Shown: positions 7,702 through 15,829 of the stretch, piece after piece
Layout of the letters: every line of letters begins with the position of its first letter
Numbering within the stretch: the stretch's first letter is position 1
DNA from: Actinomycetospora chiangmaiensis DSM 45062
GTDB taxonomy: Bacteria; Actinomycetota; Actinomycetes; Mycobacteriales; Pseudonocardiaceae
Length of the DNA stretch: 64,000 nt
Direction: 5' to 3'
NCBI RefSeq assembly: GCF_000379625.1
Contig: NZ_KB903217.1
Coordinates: forward strand, 141,816 to 205,815
Notes under the pieces: generated by a model
Told to the model about the DNA's origin: nothing
The model's database searches: none
What the model saw: only the letters and a program-made list of their open reading frames with translations
Program-made: the position numbers and the translations under genes

Positions 7702-9174
7702 TCAGCCCGACACCTTCTGCTCGCCGGGCTCCAGCCACACGTACTCGGACGGGTCGATCGCCTCGGTCGCCTTCTCGTACTCGAGCATGTAGCCCGGCCA
7801 GTTGGTGATGATCCGGCCGGTCTCGTCGCGGTACCAGGAGTCGCACGCCTGCCAGGCCGTGCCCTCGAACCGCGCCTGCACCTCGGCGTCGGAGGCCGCC
7901 TCCACCTCGGGGCGGACCTCCGCCGCCGCCGCACCGCGGCGGTCGGCCTCCTGCAGCGCCGTCCGCACGTAGCGGGCCTGCGACTCGAGGTAGACGATGA
8001 TCGAGCCGCCCGACGTGTTCGTGTTCGGGCCGTACATGACGAACAGGTTGGGGAAGCCGGGCACGGTCATCCCCAGGTGGGCGTGGGGGCCGCCGGCCCA
8101 CTCCTCGCGCAGCGAGCGCCCGTCCCGGCCGTGGACCTCCATGGGGAACATGAAGCTCGTCGTCCGGAAGCCCGTGCCCCAGATGATGGTGTCGACCTCG
8201 TGCAGCCGCCCGTCCTTCGTGCGGACTCCCGTGGCCTCGATCCGCTCCACGGAGTCGGTGACGACCTCGACGTTGTCGCGCTGCAACGCCGGCAGCCAGT
8301 AGGAGCTGAACAGCACCCGCTTGCACCCGAAGGTGTAGTCGGGCCAGACCTTGCGGCGGACCTCCGGGTCGCGCAGCTGGTGACGCATGAAGATCTGCGC
8401 CTTCAGCCGGAGCACCGGCCCGACGGTCCGCGGGTGACGGATCGAGGCGGTCAGCGACTCCAGGTAGAGCCGCTTGAGGCCCCACCGCCGCAGGCGCTGC
8501 ACCCCGGGCACCTTGATGAGGCGCTGCACGGAGCGCGGATAGGGCAGGTTCTTGCGCGGCAGGAACCAGTTCCCGGTCCGCTGGAAGACCGACAGCTTCC
8601 CGACGACGGGTGCGATGGCCGGCACGAACTGGACGGCGCTCGCGCCCGTGCCGATCACGGCGACCTTCCGGCCCGTGAGGTCGTGGTCGTGGTCCCAGGC
8701 CGCGGAGTGGAACTCCGTCCCGGCGAAGTCCTCCCGGCCGGGGATCGCCGGGATCGACGGCTGGGCGAGCTGGCCGGTCGCGATGACGACGGCGTCGGCC
8801 GTGTACTCGTCGCCCTGCTCGGTCTCGACGCGCCAGAGGGTGGCCTCGTCGTCCCAGCGACAGGCCGTGACCTTCGTGTTCGGCCGCACGAGCCCGTCCA
8901 CCGAGTGCTCGCGCGCGACGGCGCGGAGGTACTCGAGGATCTCCTCCTGCGGGGAGCAGAGCCGCGACCACGACCGCTGCTGCGCGAACGAGTACGAGTA
9001 CAGGTGGCTCGGGACGTCACAGGCCGCACCGGGGTAGGTGTTCGCGAGCCAGGTACCGCCGATGCCGGGAGCGGCATCCAGGATGGTGACGTCGGTGTAG
9101 CCGTGGGCGCGCAGCTCGATGGCCGCCCCGATCCCGCCGAATCCCGCTCCGATGACGACGACGCGTCTGCCCAT
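7702..9174 (-). CDS. Flavin-containing Baeyer-Villiger-type monooxygenase
   Basis: 490 residues. The FAD Rossmann motif GAGFGG is at 9-14, the NADPH motif VIGTGASAVQ lies mid-protein, and between them is FAGTEFHSAAWD, which fits the Baeyer-Villiger fingerprint FxGxxxHxxxW. Such enzymes insert oxygen next to a carbonyl to give esters or lactones, or oxidise heteroatoms. ATG 9174 has GGAG 10 bases upstream and starts directly with the FAD strand; the longer reading adds a basic unstructured stretch. It is divergent from the DCC gene. The nearby SDR, amidase and MBL hydrolase would be plausible partners in breaking down a ketone or ester, but this is inference. Confidence 0.88.
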   Translation of the reverse strand: MGRRVVVIGAGFGGIGAAIELRAHGYTDVTILDAAPGIGGTWLANTYPGAACDVPSHLYSYSFAQQRSWSRLCSPQEEILEYLRAVAREHSVDGLVRPNTKVTACRWDDEATLWRVETEQGDEYTADAVVIATGQLAQPSIPAIPGREDFAGTEFHSAAWDHDHDLTGRKVAVIGTGASAVQFVPAIAPVVGKLSVFQRTGNWFLPRKNLPYPRSVQRLIKVPGVQRLRRWGLKRLYLESLTASIRHPRTVGPVLRLKAQIFMRHQLRDPEVRRKVWPDYTFGCKRVLFSSYWLPALQRDNVEVVTDSVERIEATGVRTKDGRLHEVDTIIWGTGFRTTSFMFPMEVHGRDGRSLREEWAGGPHAHLGMTVPGFPNLFVMYGPNTNTSGGSIIVYLESQARYVRTALQEADRRGAAAAEVRPEVEAASDAEVQARFEGTAWQACDSWYRDETGRIITNWPGYMLEYEKATEAIDPSEYVWLEPGEQKVSG

Positions 9175-9219
9175 GTGGTCGAGCTCCTTGCTCCGCCTAC
9201 GGCCGTGGTGGCGGGACCG

Positions 9220-9225
9220 TACGCT
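9220..9225 (+). promoter_or_regulatory. -10 element (TACGCT) of the DCC gene
   Basis: TACGCT ends 7 bases before ATG 9233; a leaderless transcript is predicted. Confidence 0.45.
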
Positions 9226-9232
9226 AGCAGTC

Positions 9233-9613
9233 ATGGCTGACGGTTTACTCGTTTTCGACGGCCGGTGCGGATTCTGCACGCGCAGCGTCGGCTGGGTCCG
9301 CGCGCTGGACCGGCGCGGGCGGATCGAGCTGCGGCCCTACCAGGAGCCCGGCGTGCCCGAGTCGATCGGCACCGACGCCGCCACGTGCAGCGAGGCGGTG
9401 CAGTGGCAGGGCCCGGACGGGGTGCGCCTCGCCGGGGCGGCCGCGGTCAACGCGGTGCTCGACACCGTCACCGGCACCCGGCTCCCCTCGACGGTGTACC
9501 GCGCGACGGCGGGTCTGCAGGAGCGGGCCTACCAGTGGGTCGCCGACCACCGCGGCCGCTTCCCGGGCATGACGCCGTACTGCGAGTCGCACCCGTCCGA
9601 GTGCGCCGGCTGA
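9233..9613 (+). CDS. DCC-family (DUF393) thiol-disulfide oxidoreductase-like protein
   Basis: 126 residues. It begins with VFDGRCGFC (8-15), the D-x-x-C-x-x-C signature that names the DCC family, and has W-V-R-A-L-D-R-R-G and FRPYQE-like features of the family. These small thioredoxin-related proteins are predicted to do disulfide exchange, but few have been tested. ATG 9233 fits a leaderless promoter. It converges on the amidase gene with one base between stops. Confidence 0.85.
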   Translation: MADGLLVFDGRCGFCTRSVGWVRALDRRGRIELRPYQEPGVPESIGTDAATCSEAVQWQGPDGVRLAGAAAVNAVLDTVTGTRLPSTVYRATAGLQERAYQWVADHRGRFPGMTPYCESHPSECAG

Positions 9614-9614
9614 C

Positions 9615-10874
9615 TCACCCTGCCAGGGCCCGCTGCACCTGTCCCGCCACCGACATCAGCAGCGCGTCCCGGCCCGGCGCCGCCGCCAGCTGCACCGCGG
9701 CCGGGAGGGACGCCCCGGCGTCCACGGGCAGCGTGACGGCGGGCTGGCCGGTGTGGTTGTACAGCGGGGTGTGCCCGTAGAACCGGCCCATCGAGGTCAG
9801 GGTCACGAGCCCGTTCCGGTCGACGGAACCCCAGCGGTCGACCAGCGGTGCCGTCCCCCGCATCGTGGGCGTGAGCAGCACATCGACGTCGTCGAGCTGG
9901 TCGAGCAGCCGGTCGCCGAGCCGCTCCCCGTGGGCGACCGCCGCCGCCACGGCTGCCTCGGGCAGCAGCGAACCCGCCCGGACCAGGTCGCGGATCCGCG
10001 GCTCCAGCCGCTCCGGGTGATCGGCGGTCGCGGCCGCGTCCGCGAGCCCCCGCAACATCCGGGTCACGACGGCGAGCGCCGCCGTCTGGGCCCGGTCGGT
10101 CCGCATCCGAACCGGGACGACCCGGTGCCCCGCCGCGGCGAGCCGATCGGCGACGAGCCGGACCGCGCCGCCCACGTACGGGTCGAGCCGTTCCGGCGGC
10201 GCCAGCGGCAGCGGGTCGACGGCCACGCCCACCCGTAACCGCCCGGGATCGACGTCCAGGGCCGCGCGCAAGGAGGTGCCGAACGACCCGACGGCGTCGT
10301 AGAAGGAAGCCGCGAGGGCGAGCTCGCGGGTGAGGCAGCCCGTCGTCGAGAGCCCGCGCCACCCGCCCGAGCCGGGCATCGTCCCCGTCGTCGGCTTGAA
10401 GCCGGGCAGCCCGCAGCAGGCGGCCGGGATGCGGATGGAGCCGGCGCCGTCGCTGGCCGTCGCGAGGTCCACGACGCCCGCCGCGACGGCCGCCGCCGAC
10501 CCGCCCGAGGAGCCGCCGGGGGTGTGCCCGAGAGCGAGCGGGTTGCGGGTGACGCCGTGGGCGGCCGAGTCGGTGACGCCGAACGCGGCGAGCTCGGGCA
10601 GCGTCGTGCGCCCAATCGGCACCATCCCGGCCGCGCGGATGGCCGCCGCGAACGCGTCGTCGGCCGCACCCGCCGTCGTGAAGGCGCGGCTGCCCCAGCC
10701 GGTCACCTCCCCGGCGACGCCGACGTCGTCCTTGAGCGCGATCGGCAGCCCGCGCAGGGGTGGCCCGCCGCCGGTGGCGGGGGACGGGTCGTCGTCGATC
10801 GCGACGAAGGCGTTCAGCGCGCGCGCCTCGTGGGCTCGCTGGATCGCCGCGGCGACCGGATCGGGGGCGGACAC
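9615..10874 (-). CDS. Amidase-signature family hydrolase
   Basis: 419 residues. The Ser-cisSer-Lys triad is recognisable: K48 in IALKDDVG, the Gly/Ser-rich loop PGGSSGGSAAA (119-129) carrying the cis-Ser, and S146 in SDGAGSIRIP. It hydrolyses an amide bond; the substrate is not predictable, and the lack of gatB/gatC neighbours argues against GatA. The start was set at GTG 10874 because a TAGCGT hexamer lies 7 bases upstream; the longer reading to 11000 adds a Pro/Arg-rich stretch without domain features. Divergent from the VOC gene. Confidence 0.88.
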   Translation of the reverse strand: MSAPDPVAAAIQRAHEARALNAFVAIDDDPSPATGGGPPLRGLPIALKDDVGVAGEVTGWGSRAFTTAGAADDAFAAAIRAAGMVPIGRTTLPELAAFGVTDSAAHGVTRNPLALGHTPGGSSGGSAAAVAAGVVDLATASDGAGSIRIPAACCGLPGFKPTTGTMPGSGGWRGLSTTGCLTRELALAASFYDAVGSFGTSLRAALDVDPGRLRVGVAVDPLPLAPPERLDPYVGGAVRLVADRLAAAGHRVVPVRMRTDRAQTAALAVVTRMLRGLADAAATADHPERLEPRIRDLVRAGSLLPEAAVAAAVAHGERLGDRLLDQLDDVDVLLTPTMRGTAPLVDRWGSVDRNGLVTLTSMGRFYGHTPLYNHTGQPAVTLPVDAGASLPAAVQLAAAPGRDALLMSVAGQVQRALAG

Positions 10875-10881
10875 CCGCGGC

Positions 10882-10887
10882 ACGCTA
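10882..10887 (-). promoter_or_regulatory. -10 element (TAGCGT) of the amidase gene
   Basis: Reverse-strand TAGCGT, 7 bases before GTG 10874. Confidence 0.5.
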
Positions 10888-10971
10888 GTGCCCGGCGACG
10901 CCCGTGGTGCCGGTCGAGGCGGACCCGGCGACCACACGCCGTCCGGCGCCCACGACCGACTGTGACGTGGG

Positions 10972-10977
10972 TAACAT
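10972..10977 (+). promoter_or_regulatory. -10 element (TAACAT) of the VOC gene
   Basis: TAACAT ends 6 bases before ATG 10984; a leaderless transcript is predicted. Confidence 0.5.
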
Positions 10978-10983
10978 CGGTGT

Positions 10984-11394
10984 ATGGGTATCCACCTCAA
11001 CCCCTACCTGCACTTCGCCGACTCCGCCCGGGCCGCGATGGAGTTCTACCGCGACGTCCTCGGCGGGACGCTGAACGTGATGACCTTCGGCGACATGGGC
11101 TCGGACGGCCCCGAGGCCCGCCAGGTGATGCACGCGCAGCTCGAGACCGAGCAGGGCATCGTCCTGATGGCCTCGGACACCCCGCCCGGGATGGACCGTC
11201 CGTCCGGGTCCTCGGTCTCCGTGAGCCTCTCCGGCGACGACGGTGACCGGCTCCGCCGGTGGTTCGAGCAGCTGTCGGCCGAGGGCACCGTCTCCGTCCC
11301 CCTCGAGAAGCAGATGTGGGGTGACGAGTTCGGGCAGTGCACCGACCGGTTCGGCGTGACCTGGCTGGTCAACATCGCCCAGCCGCAGGGCTGA
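10984..11394 (+). CDS. VOC-family (PhnB/glyoxalase-like) protein
   Basis: 136 residues made of two beta-alpha-beta-beta-beta halves. It starts with HLNPYLHFADSARAAMEFYR and ends with KQMWGDEFGQCTDRFGVTWL, the pattern of PhnB-like vicinal-oxygen-chelate proteins. Members bind a metal and a small ligand, and some are 3-demethylubiquinone methyltransferase-like or antibiotic-binding proteins; this one cannot be assigned. The gene lies 28 bases before the MFS gene and may be co-transcribed with it. Confidence 0.85.
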   Translation: MGIHLNPYLHFADSARAAMEFYRDVLGGTLNVMTFGDMGSDGPEARQVMHAQLETEQGIVLMASDTPPGMDRPSGSSVSVSLSGDDGDRLRRWFEQLSAEGTVSVPLEKQMWGDEFGQCTDRFGVTWLVNIAQPQG

Positions 11395-11422
11395 GACCCG
11401 CCGCTCCTGGTGTGATGGGCGC

Positions 11423-12577
11423 GTGAGCGAGTCGCGTGGTGCGATCCTGCCGCTCTACGCGGCCGGGTTCGTCACCGCCTTCGGCTCGCACGGGATCGCG
11501 GCCAACCTGGGGTTCACGGGAGACCTCGGCGGCCAGCTCGTCACCCTCGGCATCCTGCTCGCGCTCTACGACGGCGCGGAGATCGTGCTCAAGCCCGTGT
11601 TCGGCGCGCTCGCCGACCGCGTGGGCCTGCGCCCGGTGCTGCTCGGGGGCCTCTTCGGCTTCGCCCTGGCCTCGGCCGCCTTCGTGCTGGTGGGCAACCC
11701 GGCCCTGCTCGGCCTCGCCCGCTTCGCCCAGGGTGCGGCCGCGGCCGCGTTCTCCCCCTCGGCGGGCGCCCTCATCGGCCGGATCTCCCCCACGACGGGC
11801 CAGGGCCGCGCGTTCGGCGGGTACGGCGCCTGGAAGGGTCTCGGGTACACGGCGGGACCGCTGCTCGGCGGGGTGCTGGTCGCGGCCGGCGGCTACCCGC
11901 TGCTCTTCACCGTCCTCACAGTGCTCGCGATCGCCGTCTTCGTGTGGGCCGTGATCATCGTCCCCGACCTGCCCCCGCTCCCCCGGCGCCGCCAGGGGCT
12001 CGGGCAGGCGTTGCGCGGCCTGACCGACCCGGGTTTCCTCCCCCCGACCCTGGCGCTGGCCGCCGGCGCCGCCGCCCTGTCCTGCGGCGTCGGCTTCCTG
12101 CCGCTGGTCGGGGTGACCGACGGACTCTCCCCCGTCGTGACGGGCGCGGCGGTCTCGGTGCTCGCCGTGGTCGCGGCGATCACCCAGCCCGTCGTCGGGC
12201 GGGTCCGCGACGCGGGCCGGCTCGCCGACCGCACCGCCCTCGTCGTCGGGACCCTCCTGACCGCGGTCGGGCTCGCCGTCCCCGCCGTCGTCGGGCACCT
12301 GGTGGGCCTGCTGGTCGCGGCGGCCGTCATCGGTGTCGGCACCGCCGTCATCACCCCGGTGGCGTTCGCGGTCCTCGCGGCGTGGAGCCCGCCCGAGCGC
12401 ATCGGGCAGACGATGGGCTCGGCCGAGATCGGACGTGAGATCGGAGAGGCGGGCGGCCCGTTCCTCACCGGCGTGCTCGCCGCCGCGCTCGGGCTCGGGG
12501 GCGGGTTCCTGGGGATCGCCGTGCTGGTCGCGCTCACCGCGGCGGGGGGCCTGCAGGTCCGCCGGCGCGCGGCGTGA
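11423..12577 (+). CDS. MFS transporter (drug or aromatic compound exporter type)
   Basis: 384 residues, about 12 hydrophobic helices. The loop after helix 2 reads GALADRVGLRPVLL, matching the MFS motif A (G-x-L-x-D-R-x-G-x-R/K-x-x-L). There is also GRISPTTGQGRAFG and GRVRDAGRLADR in the second half. Its stop overlaps the start of the IclR-type regulator (TGATG), so regulator and transporter form one unit, with the catabolic reductase and P450 downstream. It may carry the P450 substrate or product. GTG 11423 is the likely start. Confidence 0.85.
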   Translation: MSESRGAILPLYAAGFVTAFGSHGIAANLGFTGDLGGQLVTLGILLALYDGAEIVLKPVFGALADRVGLRPVLLGGLFGFALASAAFVLVGNPALLGLARFAQGAAAAAFSPSAGALIGRISPTTGQGRAFGGYGAWKGLGYTAGPLLGGVLVAAGGYPLLFTVLTVLAIAVFVWAVIIVPDLPPLPRRRQGLGQALRGLTDPGFLPPTLALAAGAAALSCGVGFLPLVGVTDGLSPVVTGAAVSVLAVVAAITQPVVGRVRDAGRLADRTALVVGTLLTAVGLAVPAVVGHLVGLLVAAAVIGVGTAVITPVAFAVLAAWSPPERIGQTMGSAEIGREIGEAGGPFLTGVLAAALGLGGGFLGIAVLVALTAAGGLQVRRRAA

Positions 12578-13323
12578 TGGCGCGTTCCGACTCCGGCGAA
12601 TCGGTGCTGGAGCGCGTGCTGCGCGTCCTCGAGTGCTTCACCCCCGAGACGCCCGCCCTGTCCGTCACCGCCATCGCCCACCGCGCGGACCTGCCCCCGA
12701 CGACCGCGTCCCGGCTGGTCGCGGACCTCGTCGGGCACGGCCTGCTCGTCCGCGACGGCGCCCGGCTGCGCGTGGGGACGCGGCTGTGGGAGCTCGGCGC
12801 GCGGGCGTCGTCGACGCTCTCGCTGCGCGAGACCGCCATGCCGGTGCTCGAGGACCTGCACCGGGCCGTCGGCCACCACGCCCAGCTCGGGGTCCTCGAC
12901 GGCGACGAGGTGCTCTTCGTCGAGCGGCTCTCGGCGGAACACGCGGTGATCAACCTGACCCGGATCGCCGCCCGGCTCCCGCTGCACGTCTCGTCCTCGG
13001 GCCTCGTCCTGCTCGCGGCCGCCTCGACGACTCTCCAGGAGCGGGTCCTCGCCCGCCCGCTGGCCGGTTTCACGCGGAACACGATCACCGACGCCCGGGT
13101 GCTGCGCGCCCGCCTCGCCGAGGTCCGCGACCGCGGCGTCGCGCTCTGCCCCGGCTACGTCCACCCCGACGCCACCGGGGTCGCGGTGCCGGTCCGCGAC
13201 CACGCGGGACACGTGGTCGCGGCGGTCTCGGTCGTGGTGCCGAACGACGGCGAGGCCGCGCGCACGGTGCCCGCGCTGACGGAGGCGGCGCGGCGCATCC
13301 GGGCCCGCCTCGACCCTTCGTGA
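12577..13323 (+). CDS. IclR-family transcriptional regulator
   Basis: 248 residues. The N-terminal winged HTH (about 8-65) begins VLERVLRVLECFTPETPALSVT and includes LPPTTASRLVADLVGHGLL. The C-terminal effector-binding domain (about 80-245) has [18 protein letters not shown] and the closing PVRDHAGHVVAAVSVVVP. IclR proteins control catabolic operons in response to small acids or aromatics. ATG 12577 overlaps the MFS stop by one base; GTG 12574 would add a single residue. The following reductase-P450 pair is the natural candidate target. Confidence 0.92.
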   Translation: MARSDSGESVLERVLRVLECFTPETPALSVTAIAHRADLPPTTASRLVADLVGHGLLVRDGARLRVGTRLWELGARASSTLSLRETAMPVLEDLHRAVGHHAQLGVLDGDEVLFVERLSAEHAVINLTRIAARLPLHVSSSGLVLLAAASTTLQERVLARPLAGFTRNTITDARVLRARLAEVRDRGVALCPGYVHPDATGVAVPVRDHAGHVVAAVSVVVPNDGEAARTVPALTEAARRIRARLDPS

Positions 13324-13390
13324 CGGCAGGTCCGCCCATTCAACGGGCGGGCGCTTCCGGCCCACCGGCGCGGGGCCGCACCCTTCCGCC

Positions 13391-14311
13391 ATGAGCTCGC
13401 TGGTGGTGACCGCCAAGGACGTCGTCGCCGACGGCGTCGTCGCCCTGACCCTCGCCCGGCCCGACGGCGGGCGGCTCCCGGACTGGACGCCCGGCGCCCA
13501 CGTCGACCTGACCTTCGACTCCGGGGCCACGCGGCAGTACTCGCTCTGCGGGGACCGGTGGGACCCGGCGTCGTACCGGGTGGCGGTGCTGCGCGAGCCG
13601 GACGGCCGGGGCGGCTCGCGCCACGTGCACGACGTGCTGCAGGTGGGGGACCGGGTCGGGCTCGGCGGGCCCCGCAACCACTTCCCGCTCGTGCCTGCCC
13701 CGCGGTACCGCTTCGTGGCCGGTGGCATCGGCGTCACCCCGCTGCTGCCGATGATCGCCGCGGCGCGGGTGCTCGGCGCGGACTGGACGCTGCTCTACGG
13801 CGGCCGGCGACGGGCCTCGATGGCGTTCCTCGACGAACTCCCGCCGGAGCACACCACGGTCGTCCCGCAGGACGAGCAGGGCCTGCTGCCGCTCGCGTCG
13901 TGGCTCGGTTCCCCCGACGCCGACACGGTGGTCTACGCCTGCGGTCCGGAGCCGCTCCTCGCGGCCGTCGCGGCGGTCGTCCCGGCCGATCGGCTGCGCG
14001 TCGAGCGGTTCACCACCACCGAGGTCGCCGCCCCCGTCCGCGAGGACCCCTTCACCGTCGAGCTGGCGCGGACCGGCGTCACGCTCACCGTCGACGCCTC
14101 GCTCTCCGTCCTCGAGGCCGCGCGGCGGGCCGGTGCCACGACGCTGTCCTCGTGCGAGCGCGGCACCTGCGGGACGTGCGAGACGACCGTGCTCGCGGGT
14201 GTCCCCGACCATCGCGACCAGGTCCTCGCCGACCACGAGCGGGCCGCCGGCGACTGCATGTTGCCGTGCGTCTCGCGTGCCGCCTCCGACCACCTCGTCC
14301 TGGACCTGTGA
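13391..14311 (+). CDS. PDR/VanB-type ferredoxin-NAD(P) reductase
   Basis: 306 residues, domains in the order FMN/FAD - NAD - [2Fe-2S]. RQYSLCGD is the flavin-binding RxYS site, GGIGVTPLLPM and YACGPEPLL bind the nicotinamide, and the C-terminal plant-type ferredoxin has CERGTCGTC plus a later Cys (CMLPC). This is the phthalate-dioxygenase-reductase layout that feeds electrons to Rieske oxygenases such as VanA or to cytochrome P450. Its stop overlaps the P450 start (TGATG), which strongly suggests they work together as a two-component oxygenase. Confidence 0.92.
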   Translation: MSSLVVTAKDVVADGVVALTLARPDGGRLPDWTPGAHVDLTFDSGATRQYSLCGDRWDPASYRVAVLREPDGRGGSRHVHDVLQVGDRVGLGGPRNHFPLVPAPRYRFVAGGIGVTPLLPMIAAARVLGADWTLLYGGRRRASMAFLDELPPEHTTVVPQDEQGLLPLASWLGSPDADTVVYACGPEPLLAAVAAVVPADRLRVERFTTTEVAAPVREDPFTVELARTGVTLTVDASLSVLEAARRAGATTLSSCERGTCGTCETTVLAGVPDHRDQVLADHERAAGDCMLPCVSRAASDHLVLDL

Positions 14312-15519
14312 TGACCGCTGCCGATCTCGCCCCCGTCTCCCACGTCGACCCGTTCGCCGTCGAGGTCCTCACCGACCCGCTGCCGTTCCAGGCCGCGCTG
14401 CGCGACGCCGGCGCCGTCGTCCACCTCGCCGCCCACGACCTCTACGCCATGGGCCGCTACGCCGAGGTCCGCGCGGCCCTCACCGACTGGCAGCGGTTCT
14501 GCTCGTCGGCCGGGGTCGGACTGTCGAACTTCCGCACCGAGCCCCCGTGGCGCCCGCCGTCGTTGCTGCTCGAGGCGGATCCGCCCCACCACGACGCCCC
14601 CCGTCGTGTCCTCGCCGCGATCCTCGGGCCGCGCGCGCTGCGCCGGTGGCGCGACCGGTGGTTCGCCGCGGCGGTCGAGCACGTCGACGCGCTGCTCGGG
14701 ACCGGTGGCCGCCCCGTCGAGGTCGACGGGATGGCCGCGCTCGCCGAGGCGTTCCCGCTGCGGGTGTTCCCGGACGCGGTGGGCATCGCCCGGGAGGGCC
14801 GGGAACACCTCCTGCCCTACGGCGAGTACCTGTTCAACGCGTTCGGGCCGCACAACGAGCTCGTCGCGGCCGGGGCCGTGGCGGCCGGCGGACACGCGGC
14901 GTGGGTGAACGCGCAGTGCGCCCGGGAGACGCTCGCCGACGAGGGTTTCGGCGCCGACATCTGGGCCGCCGCCGACCGCGGGGACCTCACCGTCGACCAG
15001 GCCCCGCTGGTGGTCCGTTCGCTGCTCTCGGCGGGGGTCGACACCACCGTGCACGGTCTCGGCTGGGTGCTCCACGGCATGGCCACGCACCCCGACCAGT
15101 GGGACCGCTACCGCCGCGACCCGGCCCGACGACGGGTGTGCTTCGACGAGGCGGTCCGCTGGGGCTCCCCGGTGCAGACGTTCTTCCGCACCGCCGAGGT
15201 CGACGTGCCGATCGGCGACACCGTGGTGCCGGAGGGGTCGAAGATCCTCATGTACCTCGGGTCGGCGAACCACGACCCGCGGCACTGGGACGGCCCGCAG
15301 CGCTTCGACCTGGACCGGGACCCGTCGGGCCACGTCGGCTTCGGGTTCGGGCTGCACCAGTGCGTCGGGCAGCACGTCGCCCGCCTCGAGGCCGACGCCC
15401 TGCTCGCTGCCCTGGCCGACCGCGTCGAGCGGATCGAGCCCGCGGGCGACCCGGTGCGGCGGGCCAACAACACGATGCGGGAGTGGGCCTCGCTGCCGCT
15501 GCGGCTGCACCCGTCGTGA
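14311..15519 (+). CDS. Cytochrome P450
   Basis: 402 residues, usual for soluble bacterial P450s. The heme-binding loop is FGFGLHQCVGQH near residues 348-359, the I-helix is SAGVDTT, and the K-helix ExxR is EAVR. The partner is the PDR-type reductase just upstream, a pairing seen in aromatic O-demethylating systems such as GcoAB, although here the reductase has its ferredoxin at the C-terminus. The substrate is unknown; aromatic ethers are a reasonable guess from the partner and the IclR regulator. The gene ends 26 bases before the tRNA-Ala on the other strand. Confidence 0.92.
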   Translation: MTAADLAPVSHVDPFAVEVLTDPLPFQAALRDAGAVVHLAAHDLYAMGRYAEVRAALTDWQRFCSSAGVGLSNFRTEPPWRPPSLLLEADPPHHDAPRRVLAAILGPRALRRWRDRWFAAAVEHVDALLGTGGRPVEVDGMAALAEAFPLRVFPDAVGIAREGREHLLPYGEYLFNAFGPHNELVAAGAVAAGGHAAWVNAQCARETLADEGFGADIWAAADRGDLTVDQAPLVVRSLLSAGVDTTVHGLGWVLHGMATHPDQWDRYRRDPARRRVCFDEAVRWGSPVQTFFRTAEVDVPIGDTVVPEGSKILMYLGSANHDPRHWDGPQRFDLDRDPSGHVGFGFGLHQCVGQHVARLEADALLAALADRVERIEPAGDPVRRANNTMREWASLPLRLHPS

Positions 15520-15545
15520 CGGAACCGCCGACGGTCGCCGCGCCG

Positions 15546-15621
15546 TGGTGGAGACAAGGGGAATCGAACCCCTAACCCCCGCCTTGCAAAGGCGGTGCTC
15601 TGCCAATTGAGCTATGTCCCC
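15546..15621 (-). tRNA. tRNA-Ala(TGC)
   Basis: The mature body is 15549-15621, with CCA encoded at 15546-15548. The acceptor stem is GGGGACA/TGTCTCC and includes the G3-U70 wobble that identifies alanine tRNA. The anticodon loop reads CTTTGCAAG with anticodon TGC, and the T arm contains GGTTCGATTCC. It sits before the DLW-39 gene, an arrangement familiar from other actinobacteria. Confidence 0.97.
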
Positions 15622-15629
15622 GTGGAGGG

Positions 15630-15746
15630 TCAGGACGCGCGCGTCGCCTCGCGCCAGACCTCCGCCGCCGGGCGCTCCTGCTGCTTGCGCCGCACGAGGT
15701 GGGCCACCCCGTACGCCGCCGCGACGATCACGACCAGCTTCTTCAC
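15630..15746 (-). CDS. DLW-39 family small membrane protein
   Basis: 38 residues, shorter than the ORF cut-off. It begins MKKLVVIVAAAYGVAHLVRR, a single hydrophobic helix followed by basic residues, and ends AEVWREATRAS. Small proteins of this kind (named after a D-L-W motif, here E-V-W) sit beside tRNA-Ala and gyrA in actinobacteria; their role is unknown. The GTG at 15746 is 6 bases from a TAGCGT -10 (15753-15758), so translation is probably leaderless. It is upstream of tRNA-Ala on the same strand. Confidence 0.8.
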   Translation of the reverse strand: MKKLVVIVAAAYGVAHLVRRKQQERPAAEVWREATRAS

Positions 15747-15752
15747 GCCACC

Positions 15753-15758
15753 ACGCTA
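15753..15758 (-). promoter_or_regulatory. -10 element (TAGCGT) of the DLW-39 gene
   Basis: Reverse-strand TAGCGT, 6 bases before GTG 15746. Confidence 0.5.
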
Positions 15759-15829
15759 GCAGCCCCCACCGGCACCCGTTCTGCGATAGGACTCGGGGGA
15801 CGACGACGTCGACCGCCCCGGGAGGGCTC

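Noticed and set aside
13065-13080. parS-like GGTTTCACGCGGAACA in the IclR gene
   Set aside because: The central CACGTG is altered and three positions differ; likely chance.
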